A stretch of DNA of 12,691 nt from JALVCQ01 sp964452325 (GCA_964452325.1 CAYVLB010000051.1:1-12691), one strand, 5' to 3'; counted from the first letter of the stretch, positions 1 to 6,425 are shown. Made by a program: numbers and translations. Notes: generated by a model from the sequence alone, not told the origin.

Positions 1-55
1 ATAGAGCAGTGGACTTCGAATCCAAAGGTCGCAGGTTCGAATCCTGCCGGGCGTA
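1..55 (+). tRNA. tRNA-Arg(TCG), 3' part; 5' end lies outside the window
   Basis: The visible part begins in the D arm (GAGC at 4-7). The anticodon loop is CTTCGAA at 14-20, so the anticodon is TCG at 16-18 and reads the arginine codon CGA. The anticodon stem is 9-13 with 21-25, with four good pairs and a G9:A25 mismatch at its outer end (27:43 in tRNA numbering). The variable loop is AGGTC (26-30). The T stem GCAGG/CCTGC encloses TTCGAAT (31-47). The 3' acceptor strand CGGGCGT is at 48-54, and the discriminator A is at 55. The next bases are CTG, so the CCA tail is not encoded and must be added by CCA-adding enzyme. The acceptor 5' strand and most of the D arm are upstream of base 1. The identity is firm because the loop, T arm and acceptor all fall at canonical spacing. 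Confidence 0.93.
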
Positions 56-88
56 CTGTGGATAGCAGATAATTAGGATCCTGAACAA
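56..88. other. Short gap between tRNA-Arg and the convergent nuclease gene
   Basis: Two convergent genes meet here. I see no strong terminator. The only structure is a small imperfect inverted repeat, CTGAAC/GTTCTG, at 81-97 with one mismatch. It extends into the end of the nuclease gene and has no T-tract on either side. Confidence 0.5.
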
Positions 89-790
89 TCAGTTCTGTAC
101 TTGGTCACCTTCCCGGCGGTTCAGTTCATCCTGAAACAGGGCTGCCAAAAGGTAGTATTCCTTTTGGATGGCTTGCGTAATCAACTGCTTGATCTGACCG
201 GTGGAAAGCGAACTCAATGGCAGCTCCCGAAAAAACGTTTCTAGTTCACTCTCACTCTTCGTTTCAAAGAGGTGCTTATACTTATCGGCGGGGGTGCTAT
301 GCTCGGAAGTCCCTACAACAGATTCCGCCTGTTGAACACTCAGCTGCTCCAATTGTTCAAAAAACGAACGAATGTCCTCTTCAGCAATACCGCCTTCTTC
401 CAGAACATGCTCCATTACATAAATAGGGATATTCCAACGCACAGCTAATGCCAATGCATCGGAAGGGCGGGCATCAAAAGTATGCACCTCATCTCCCATC
501 CGCAAAACAATATCCGCATAATAAACCCCTTCTTTGAGATCTCGGATCACTACTTCAAGCAATTCAATCGCTGCCCATTCCAAAATATCAACCATCAACT
601 CGTGGGTGATGGGACGCGTGGCGCGCCGCTTTTGCAGCCCCAGTGCAATCGATTGTGCTTGTTCATTGGCAATAACAATGGGCAACTTGCGTTCCTTTCC
701 TTCTACCTCTTCCAACACCACATTATATGCTTCGGCCGAAAGGCCTACCATCTGATTCAATGCCCGAAGTCGGACCAACACCTTGTTCAC
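89..790 (-). CDS. Bifunctional nuclease family protein (DUF151/BFN) with C-terminal UVR-like helical segment
   Basis: This is a 233-residue cytosolic protein. Residues about 1-135 form the DUF151/BFN domain, recognised by the hallmark DARPSDALALA (106-116), by LPIVIANEQAQSIAL (36-50) and by RPITHELM (59-66). Family members have been reported to have DNase/RNase activity, but the physiological role in Bacteroidota is not established. After an acidic, low-complexity linker (about 145-185), residues about 190-226 (GQIKQLITQAIQKEYYLLAA and the following DELNRR) resemble a UvrB/UvrC (UVR) hairpin, a usual C-terminal addition in this phylum. The start is GTG, not ATG. It overlaps the etfA stop in the 4-nt string GTGA (790-787), so translation is probably coupled to etfA. 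The gene is last in the etfB-etfA operon. The link to electron transfer flavoprotein is known from gene order only. Confidence 0.88.
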   Translation of the reverse strand: MNKVLVRLRALNQMVGLSAEAYNVVLEEVEGKERKLPIVIANEQAQSIALGLQKRRATRPITHELMVDILEWAAIELLEVVIRDLKEGVYYADIVLRMGDEVHTFDARPSDALALAVRWNIPIYVMEHVLEEGGIAEEDIRSFFEQLEQLSVQQAESVVGTSEHSTPADKYKHLFETKSESELETFFRELPLSSLSTGQIKQLITQAIQKEYYLLAALFQDELNRREGDQVQN

Positions 791-1773
791 AACCCCTTCG
801 CTTTTTGTATCGCTTCAATTAATCGAGGTACCACCTCAAAAGCATCTCCTACAATACCATAGTCACAATTTTGAAAAAAGGGAGCCTCCGCATCCTTGTT
901 AATCACTACAATATACTTGCTTCCATTCACTCCCGCCAAGTGTTGAATTGCTCCAGATATACCAATCGCTATATATAGGTCAGGAGCAATGGTAAGGCCC
1001 GTTTGTCCTACATGCTCATGATGAGGTCGCCATCCCATATCTGCCACCGGCTTCGAGCAGGCAGTAGCTGCCCCCAACAGATCCGCTAATTGTTCAATCA
1101 TGCCCCAATTTTCTGGCCCCTTCAACCCGCGTCCTCCGCTCACCACAATCGATGCCTCCGTTAGAGAAACCTTTCCGGACGTTCTTCGAACATCCAGAAT
1201 GCGAACTTTCTCAAATACCTCAGGTGACAGTTCAACCCGTACCTCTTCAACCACCTGGGGCGGCACCTCCACAGGATGCAAGCCATATGCATTGGTGGCT
1301 AATGTCACAAACTTTCTATCACCTTGCAAACGCACGTTGGCAAATCCTTTACCAGAAAAAACACCCCGTCGGATCCGTAAATCTTCTCCATCCGGTTGTG
1401 GCGTCTCCAAAGCAGCCGATACCATCCCTCCCCTCATCACAGCTGCCAGCCGCGCCGTCAAAGCCCGTCCATTGATGGTATGCGGGGCTATCCAAATAAA
1501 ACGGTCCTCGCTGCCAAGAATGTGTTGAACCGCTGCAGCCTGGGGCAACAACACAAAATGCTGAAGCTGCTCGCTATCGATATATTTAACGTTTCTGGCA
1601 CCATACTTATGCAATTCCTGTAAAGCGGAATCCTGGTCAGCAAGCCTCCCCACAACCAAAACTTCCATTTCAACACCCAAACGATTTGCCAAATCGTATG
1701 CCATCCCCACTGCTTCATAAGATGGCTTCTTGAAAATTCCGTCCCAATGTTCTGCGTAGGCAAATACTTTCAT
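787..1773 (-). CDS. etfA: Electron transfer flavoprotein, alpha subunit
   Basis: This 328-residue subunit is the FAD-carrying half of the EtfAB heterodimer. The dimer accepts electrons from acyl-CoA dehydrogenases and related flavoenzymes and passes them on, usually to ETF:quinone oxidoreductase. Residues 1 to about 190 form the Rossmann-like N-terminal domain. The C-terminal FAD domain follows, with SGGRGLKGPENW (212-223), GQTG (256-259), and the ETF-alpha signature around LYIAIGISGAIQHLAGVNG (266-284) followed by INKD. In the SRG-type loop of classical ETF the arginine is replaced: here the sequence is ACSKPVADMGWRPHHEH (238-254), a form I associate with Bacteroidota. The start ATG lies 5 nt after the etfB stop, and the TGA stop overlaps the GTG start of the nuclease gene. 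No partner dehydrogenase or quinone oxidoreductase is encoded in the window, so its electron donor and acceptor cannot be read from context. Confidence 0.96.
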   Translation of the reverse strand: MKVFAYAEHWDGIFKKPSYEAVGMAYDLANRLGVEMEVLVVGRLADQDSALQELHKYGARNVKYIDSEQLQHFVLLPQAAAVQHILGSEDRFIWIAPHTINGRALTARLAAVMRGGMVSAALETPQPDGEDLRIRRGVFSGKGFANVRLQGDRKFVTLATNAYGLHPVEVPPQVVEEVRVELSPEVFEKVRILDVRRTSGKVSLTEASIVVSGGRGLKGPENWGMIEQLADLLGAATACSKPVADMGWRPHHEHVGQTGLTIAPDLYIAIGISGAIQHLAGVNGSKYIVVINKDAEAPFFQNCDYGIVGDAFEVVPRLIEAIQKAKGL

Positions 1774-1778
1774 CGCGG

Positions 1779-2522
1779 TTAAATAACTTTTGCTTCCTTT
1801 TGAAGGTACTCGACCAATTGTTCCACCTCATCGGGGGTAAATATTTTGCATTTATCCCGACTTTGGGGTGGTTCATAACTCAATACTTCTGTAAAAATTG
1901 GGGCTTCCACAGGTTCTACAGTCTCCAGCGGCTTACGACGCGCCATCATAATGCCCCGCATATTCGGAATACGGGGCTCTGCCACTTCTTTGCTAACACT
2001 AATTACCAGGGGCAGCCCTGCCTTAAAATCTTCTTCCCCGCCCTCGATAAAACGCGTTCCCACAATGTGACCATCAGTCAATTCAAAATGCTTGACAAAC
2101 GAGACCGATGCACAACCACACTGCCCTGCAATCATGTCTCCCAACCCACTACCATTCGAATCGATTGACTCTCTTCCTGTGATTACCAGATCAACCTCCT
2201 GTCCTTGCAAATACCCAACAACTTGAGAAGCCACATAGAACGAATCTGCGGGCCGGGCATTGATCCGCACCGCTTTGTCAGCACCAATAGCCAGGGCTTT
2301 TCGAAGCACAGGATCGGCCGTGGCAGCGTCATCATCCACCATCAGCACCGTAACACTACCTCCCACCTTTTCTTTCAACAACAACGCTGCCGCCAGGGCG
2401 TGGTCATCATACGGATTAATGATAAATTGCACGCCTTCCCTTACCCAGTCCTTGCCATCGGGCGTGAATTGAATTTTGGTGGTCGTGTCGGGAGTTTTAC
2501 TGATACATACCCAAATATTCAT
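1779..2522 (-). CDS. etfB: Electron transfer flavoprotein, beta subunit
   Basis: This 247-residue subunit binds AMP and pairs with EtfA. The N terminus MNIWVCISKTPDTTTKIQFT is the Bacteroidota form of the family start. NPYDDHALAAAL (36-47) and the nucleotide loop GRESIDSNGSGLGDMIAGQ (116-134) match ETF-beta. The family signature is AEPRIPNMRGIMMARRKPL (181-199), which includes the recognition-loop region used to contact dehydrogenase partners. It is the first gene of the operon. The ATG at 2522-2520 follows a perfect TAnnTTTG -7 box (2548-2555, minus strand) by 25 nt, giving a leader of about 20 nt with no Shine-Dalgarno sequence. The length is normal for the family. Confidence 0.96.
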   Translation of the reverse strand: MNIWVCISKTPDTTTKIQFTPDGKDWVREGVQFIINPYDDHALAAALLLKEKVGGSVTVLMVDDDAATADPVLRKALAIGADKAVRINARPADSFYVASQVVGYLQGQEVDLVITGRESIDSNGSGLGDMIAGQCGCASVSFVKHFELTDGHIVGTRFIEGGEEDFKAGLPLVISVSKEVAEPRIPNMRGIMMARRKPLETVEPVEAPIFTEVLSYEPPQSRDKCKIFTPDEVEQLVEYLQKEAKVI

Positions 2523-2547
2523 CTCGAGCAGTGAATTATTCGAAGGG

Positions 2548-2555
2548 CAAATTTA
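2548..2555 (-). promoter_or_regulatory. Bacteroidota-type -7 promoter box for etfB-etfA-nuclease operon
   Basis: On the minus strand this reads TAAATTTG, an exact match to the Bacteroidota sigma-factor consensus TAnnTTTG. The etfB start codon lies 25 nt downstream. Upstream on the same strand is TTGAC (2571-2575), 15 nt away, which could act as the -33 element although the spacing is short. The assignment follows from consensus and position. There is no direct transcription-start evidence. Confidence 0.7.
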
Positions 2556-2581
2556 CAAACGATGCCTTCCGTCAACCCTTC

Positions 2582-2589
2582 TAACTTTG
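2582..2589 (+). promoter_or_regulatory. Bacteroidota-type -7 promoter box for hisS-hutH
   Basis: This reads TAACTTTG on the plus strand, an exact TAnnTTTG match. A start site about 7 nt downstream would give a leader of about 23 nt before the hisS ATG at 2619. No clear TTTG is seen at the expected -33 position. It is divergent from the etfB box, with 26 bp between the two -7 elements, so the two operons share one compact control region. Confidence 0.7.
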
Positions 2590-2618
2590 CCCACCATACT
2601 AAAAGACCCTATCCGACA

Positions 2619-3983
2619 ATGAAACCTATACTCCCAGCCGGATTTCGGGACCTAACACCTCCAGAAGTAGCTCGGCGCAATCAGCTATTGCATGTTATTC
2701 GGGAATGGTTTCATCGCTACAACTTCGTTCCTATTGAAACACCGGCAGTCGAACTTACAGCAGTTCTCGAAGGCAAATATGGTCAAGAAGGCGAAAAGCT
2801 CCTCTTTCGGATCCTGAAAAACGCAGATGAGCTTCAACGTCAAATGAATAACCTATCTCCTGATATGCCCCTTCATGAAACCATTCAACGCCTTTCCAAT
2901 CAAGCCCTCCGCTACGACCTCACGGTGCCGTTGGCCCGCTATATTGCCATGCACAAAAACGATATACGCTTTCCCTTCAAACGCTATCAAATACAGCCCG
3001 TATGGCGTGGGGAACGCCCTCAACGTGGCCGATACCGAGAGTTCCTTCAGTGCGATGCCGATATCGTAGGAGCCCCTCCAGGGATTGCTGATGCCGAAGT
3101 CATTACCCTTGCACTTCGCGTATTTGAACAATTAGGAATTCCTTTTCGGCTCCACCTCAACGACCGACGCCTCCTTCATGTAATGGCTATCCGCTTCGAT
3201 ATCCCACCCAATAGCCATACTCGATTTATCATCACCCTTGATAAACTCGACAAAATTGGTGCCGAAGCGGTAACCCAGCTTCTCCAAGCAGATGGGATAT
3301 TGAATGAACGACAAGCTGCCCAATTCCAGCAAATGATCCGCACGTTCTCAAATCAAGATACGCCCCCCCTTCAACAACTTCAACAGATGAGTGCCACCTT
3401 CAAGGCGCCCGAAGTCTACGATCACCTCCAACGAATATTACACCTCATTCCCCGCCAATTCCACCATTACCTCCGCCTAAACCTTTTCTTAGCGCGGGGG
3501 CTCGACTATTACACTTCCACTATTTTCGAAGTAACCGCACCCAATACACCCATTGGCAGCATTGCAGGTGGAGGGAGGTACGATCAATTGGGCGAAGTAT
3601 TCGGATTACGGGATGCACCGGCCATCGGCATTTCATTCGGCATTGACCGCATCCTTGACGTTATGGAATATCTCCGAAAGCCACTATCCCACCAACCACT
3701 CCATGCCACACTGCTTGTGGCCAATTTGGATCCTGACATGGAAGCCCACTTGTTCCAAGTTACCGAGACATTACGTATGCAGGGATATCGAATCGAACTG
3801 TTCAGCCGACCTGCTACACTCAAAAAACAGTTGAGATATGCCCAACAAACAGGTATTCCCTATGTGCTTATTATCTTCCCGGAAGATCTACCGCACCAAC
3901 GAGCACACCTGAAAGAATTAAGCACGGGCCGGCAAACCACTGTTACCATTAAGGAATTATCCTCAATATTGGATCATGAGTGA
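2619..3983 (+). CDS. hisS: Histidyl-tRNA synthetase (histidine--tRNA ligase)
   Basis: This class II synthetase charges tRNA-His with histidine in an ATP-dependent reaction in the cytosol. From the chosen start it has 454 residues. The N terminus MKPILPAGFRDLTPPEVARR is the conserved family beginning. Class II motif 2 lies in RYQIQPVWRGERPQRGRYRE (122-141). The histidine-binding signature LARGLDYYTSTIFEV is at 291-305. The glycine-rich GGGRYDQLGEVFGLRDAP (317-334) leads into motif 3, AIGISFGIDRILDVM (335-349). The HGTP anticodon-binding domain occupies about 362-450. An in-frame ATG at 2562 would add 19 residues, but it lies upstream of the -7 box at 2582-2589 and encodes unconserved sequence, so the start at 2619 is preferred. 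The last 8 nt overlap hutH. Confidence 0.96.
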   Translation: MKPILPAGFRDLTPPEVARRNQLLHVIREWFHRYNFVPIETPAVELTAVLEGKYGQEGEKLLFRILKNADELQRQMNNLSPDMPLHETIQRLSNQALRYDLTVPLARYIAMHKNDIRFPFKRYQIQPVWRGERPQRGRYREFLQCDADIVGAPPGIADAEVITLALRVFEQLGIPFRLHLNDRRLLHVMAIRFDIPPNSHTRFIITLDKLDKIGAEAVTQLLQADGILNERQAAQFQQMIRTFSNQDTPPLQQLQQMSATFKAPEVYDHLQRILHLIPRQFHHYLRLNLFLARGLDYYTSTIFEVTAPNTPIGSIAGGGRYDQLGEVFGLRDAPAIGISFGIDRILDVMEYLRKPLSHQPLHATLLVANLDPDMEAHLFQVTETLRMQGYRIELFSRPATLKKQLRYAQQTGIPYVLIIFPEDLPHQRAHLKELSTGRQTTVTIKELSSILDHE

Positions 3984-5490
3984 ACCAATAGTGATCAAAT
4001 GTCAACCCCTTTCCTGGTCTGATATTATCCGATTTATCCATTCGTTCCCCCCTATTGCAATTGACAACGAAGCTCTCGAGACGATGACAGTAGGGCAAGT
4101 ATTTCTATCCCAAAAGATCCAACAAAATCAGCCCATCTACGGTATCAATACCGGTTTTGGGAAATTATGCAACATCCAAATATCACCCCAACAAACCCAA
4201 CAACTCCAACACAACCTGCTGGTATCTCATGCGGTAGGTACAGGACCAGAAATCCCTCCCGAAGCCGTCCGACTCATGTTCCTTTTTAAAGTGAAAGGAT
4301 TGGTCCACTCGCATAGCGGCATCCATCCCCGTACCATCCGCCATCTGCTTCATCTCTATCATCACGATGCATTACCAATAGTCCCTTCAGTGGGTTCATT
4401 AGGTGCTTCCGGAGACCTTGCTCCTTTGGCCCACTTTGCCCTCCCCCTTATCGGGTTGGGGGGCATCCGCCTTCGTGGCCGCCCCATGCCTGCCAAACAA
4501 GCCCTCGCACAAATTCGCTTGGAGCCCTTAACCCTCGGACCCAAAGAAGGGCTAGCCCTCATCAACGGAACCCAGTTCATGACCGCCTGCGGCACCCACG
4601 CCCTTTACCGGATTGAGCAACTATTCAATGCATTTCTTCGCACCACCGCCTTTGAGCTTGAAGCATTCGATGCCCTCGCCACACCCTTTCATCCCCGCCT
4701 CAATGCCTTGCGCCAACATCCCCAACAACAGCAAGTGGCGACGTTCATTCGATCCCTTTTAGCTGATAGCTCCATCTTCCGAACAATGCACAAACCGCAT
4801 GTTCAAGATCCGTATTCTTTCCGATGCATTCCTCAAGTATATGGAACCGTATTAGAGTCCATCGAACACTTCCGCTCAATACTCCTCCAAGAAATCAATA
4901 GCATCACCGACAACCCCCATTTGTTTCCTGACCTGGATCAAATCCTCTCTGGCGGCAATTTTCATGGGCAACGTTTAGCATGGGCAGCTGACTCCCTCGC
5001 ACTGGGGATATTTCAACTGAGTGCTATGGCAGAACGTCGCATGTATCAACTCATCAGTGGCACCCGAGGCCTTCCTCCTTTTCTTACTACCCACGGGGGG
5101 CTCCATTCCGGCATGATGATTATTCAATATACTACGGCTGCCCTGATCAATCGGATACGCCAACTTTCCTTTCCAATTAGCAACCACTCCCTCACCACTT
5201 CATTAGGGCAGGAGGATCACGTCAGCATGGGTGGCAATGCCATTTATCGACTATATGAGATGGCTGAATTACTGGAACAGCAAATCGCCTATCAGTTACT
5301 GGTGGTACTCCAAGCCCTCCGATTCCGTCCCATTCACCAGTTGAGTAGCGCTGCCCGTTCCTTCATTGAAAATATGAAAGACCTTGTCCCGCCTCCTACA
5401 TATGACACTTCTTGGGAAAACGCCCTAACAACTCTCCGTCAGTGGGCCCTTGAAAATCTCACTGGATCACTTCCCGAATCGATAGCATAA
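3976..5490 (+). CDS. hutH: Histidine ammonia-lyase (histidase)
   Basis: This 504-residue enzyme deaminates histidine to urocanate, the first step of histidine degradation. The MIO electrophile forms from Ala-Ser-Gly at 144-146 in GSLGASGDLAPLAH (140-153). Other active-site residues align with the well-studied bacterial enzyme: Tyr55 in YGINTGFGKL, Asn198 in NGTQ, Tyr281 and Arg284 in DPYSFRCIPQVYG, Phe330 in GGNFHG, and Glu414 in GQEDHVSMG. The substrate-selectivity pair is Ser84-His85, as in histidases. Tyrosine and phenylalanine lyases carry His-Leu or Phe-Leu there, so an aromatic lyase is unlikely. The ATG lies inside the end of hisS (8-nt overlap), so the two are very probably co-transcribed and translationally coupled. 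No hutU, hutI, hutG or ftcD is present in the window. The 3' end overlaps the convergent HIT gene by 32 bp. Confidence 0.95.
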   Translation: MSEPIVIKCQPLSWSDIIRFIHSFPPIAIDNEALETMTVGQVFLSQKIQQNQPIYGINTGFGKLCNIQISPQQTQQLQHNLLVSHAVGTGPEIPPEAVRLMFLFKVKGLVHSHSGIHPRTIRHLLHLYHHDALPIVPSVGSLGASGDLAPLAHFALPLIGLGGIRLRGRPMPAKQALAQIRLEPLTLGPKEGLALINGTQFMTACGTHALYRIEQLFNAFLRTTAFELEAFDALATPFHPRLNALRQHPQQQQVATFIRSLLADSSIFRTMHKPHVQDPYSFRCIPQVYGTVLESIEHFRSILLQEINSITDNPHLFPDLDQILSGGNFHGQRLAWAADSLALGIFQLSAMAERRMYQLISGTRGLPPFLTTHGGLHSGMMIIQYTTAALINRIRQLSFPISNHSLTTSLGQEDHVSMGGNAIYRLYEMAELLEQQIAYQLLVVLQALRFRPIHQLSSAARSFIENMKDLVPPPTYDTSWENALTTLRQWALENLTGSLPESIA

Positions 5491-5851
5491 TTGCTTTAAA
5501 TTCATCCTCCGTAAGGCACACGCGCTTGCTAAAGTCCATATCTTCCACCGCCCGCAGCGGCACTACATGCACATGCACATGCGGGACTTCTAATCCCACC
5601 ACAGCCATGCCTACCCGCTCACAAGGAACCACCCGTTCAAGGGCACGTGCCACCTTTTTGACAAATCCCATCAACTTGCTCAAGGATGCATCCGACATAT
5701 CAAAAATATAGTCTATTTCCTCTTTCGGCACCACTAATACATGTCCCACAGCAATGGGATTAATATCTAAAAATGCAATATGTTCCGCATCTTCTGCCAC
5801 AATATAAGCAGGAATCTCCCGTCGGATAATCTTGGTGAATATAGAAGCCAC
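5459..5851 (-). CDS. HIT family protein (histidine triad nucleotide hydrolase/transferase)
   Basis: This is a 130-residue cytosolic protein of the HIT superfamily, Hint-like branch, whose members hydrolyse nucleoside phosphoramidates or related AMP conjugates. The triad HVHVHV is at 91-96 (His91, His93, His95) within GLEVPHVHVHVVPL. The N-terminal IFTKIIRREIPAYIVAED and NPIAVGHVLVVPKEE (31-45) are classic HIT segments. The start is GTG at 5851-5849, directly after the tandem stop codons TGA TAA that end greA, so the two genes share one frame and must be co-transcribed. The natural substrate is unknown. The last 32 nt overlap the end of hutH in antisense. The gene order greA then HIT is common in Bacteroidota. 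Confidence 0.93.
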   Translation of the reverse strand: MASIFTKIIRREIPAYIVAEDAEHIAFLDINPIAVGHVLVVPKEEIDYIFDMSDASLSKLMGFVKKVARALERVVPCERVGMAVVGLEVPHVHVHVVPLRAVEDMDFSKRVCLTEDEFKAIMLSIREVIQ

Positions 5852-5854
5852 TTA

Positions 5855-6334
5855 TCAAGAGATTGTAATCTTTTTGATGCGAAGACGTAGGGTCCCAGCA
5901 GGAACGTTCACTTCAACTATTTCCCCAACCGATCGGCCCAACAACGCCTTGCCAATGGGTGAAGTCACCGAAATTTTCCCCTCTTGAAGATTGGCCTCCG
6001 CCTCTGAAACCAAGGTATAGACGACCTCCTTGTTCATTGATAGGTTTTCAATGTGAACTGTCGATAGAATACGCACCTTCGACAAGTCGAGATTTTCGGT
6101 ATCTAACACCCGGGCTCGAGCCACTATCCCTTCCAAATGAGCAATTCGCGCTTCCAAAAGACCTTGGGCTTCCTTAGCTGCATCATATTCGGCATTTTCC
6201 GATAAATCACCTTTTTCACGCGCTTCCTGAATTTGCTTGGCAACTTCTTTTCGTTTTACGTTCTTGAGGTGTTCCAATTCTTTCTGAATCTTTTCTAACC
6301 CTTCTCGTGTAAAGTATTGAACACCAGTGGTCAT
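5855..6334 (-). CDS. greA: Transcription elongation factor GreA
   Basis: GreA inserts a coiled-coil into the RNA polymerase secondary channel and stimulates cleavage of backtracked RNA. From the chosen start it has 159 residues, the usual length. The N-terminal coiled-coil runs from about 8 to 75 and carries the loop GDLSENAEYDAAKEAQ (42-57), with the catalytic acidic tip residues Asp43 and Glu46. The C-terminal FKBP-like domain ends with SPIGKALLGRSVGEIVEV (125-142). A longer form would need a TTG codon at 6361, but that codon lies within the predicted -7 box (6359-6366). The ATG at 6334-6332 is therefore the likely start, with a leader of about 18 nt. The stop is TGA, followed at once by in-frame TAA and then the GTG of the HIT gene. 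Confidence 0.95.
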   Translation of the reverse strand: MTTGVQYFTREGLEKIQKELEHLKNVKRKEVAKQIQEAREKGDLSENAEYDAAKEAQGLLEARIAHLEGIVARARVLDTENLDLSKVRILSTVHIENLSMNKEVVYTLVSEAEANLQEGKISVTSPIGKALLGRSVGEIVEVNVPAGTLRLRIKKITIS

Positions 6335-6358
6335 GACATGTGTATTTTTTAGAGCCCG

Positions 6359-6366
6359 CAAAAATA
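6359..6366 (-). promoter_or_regulatory. Bacteroidota-type -7 promoter box for greA-HIT
   Basis: On the minus strand this reads TATTTTTG, an exact TAnnTTTG match, with the greA ATG 24 nt downstream. No -33 TTTG is seen at the expected distance. That position is occupied by the terminator-like hairpin of the preceding operon. Its distance to the start codon is almost the same as at the etfB and hisS promoters, which supports the call. Confidence 0.62.
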
Positions 6367-6374
6367 ACGATACG

Positions 6375-6401
6375 CCCCCAGGTGTTGTTGCACACCCGGG
6401 G
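6375..6401 (-). terminator. Terminator-like hairpin after the PorV-family gene
   Basis: The region is an imperfect inverted repeat. GGTGT (6381-6385) pairs with ACACC (6392-6396) around the loop TGTTGC. It is extended by CCCC (6375-6378) with GGGG (6398-6401), with a small CA/C internal bulge. On the minus strand the hairpin is followed, after 8 nt, by TTATTTTT. It lies 25 nt past the stop of the PorV-family gene and is well placed to end that operon. The gap before the T-rich run makes it weaker than a classical intrinsic terminator. Confidence 0.5.
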
Positions 6402-6425
6402 ACGTGCTCCTAAAATAGTAACAAC

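Noticed and set aside
81..97. Small inverted repeat at the tRNA/nuclease junction as a terminator
   Set aside because: Only four contiguous pairs plus one more across a mismatch, and no T-run on either strand.
482..862. Plus-strand open frame of 126 codons across the nuclease and etfA genes
   Set aside because: It lies antisense to two well-recognised genes, shows no family resemblance and has no promoter. It is a shadow frame.
1100..1528. Plus-strand open frame of 142 codons inside etfA
   Set aside because: Antisense to conserved etfA codons, with a Pro/Ser/Thr-rich composition typical of shadow frames. No start context.
3976..5490. Aromatic (tyrosine or phenylalanine) ammonia-lyase for a pigment pathway, as an alternative to histidase
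   Set aside because: The selectivity pair is Ser84-His85 and the EDHVSMG segment is of histidase type. No aryl polyene or flexirubin genes are adjacent.
5481..5499. AGCA-TAAT-TGCT hairpin at the hutH end as a terminator
   Set aside because: The stem is only 4 bp and there is no proper T-tract, so it is too weak to call.
5565..5582. Three tandem copies of ACATGC
   Set aside because: This simply encodes the His-Val-His-Val-His-Val triad of the HIT protein. It is not a separate repeat element.
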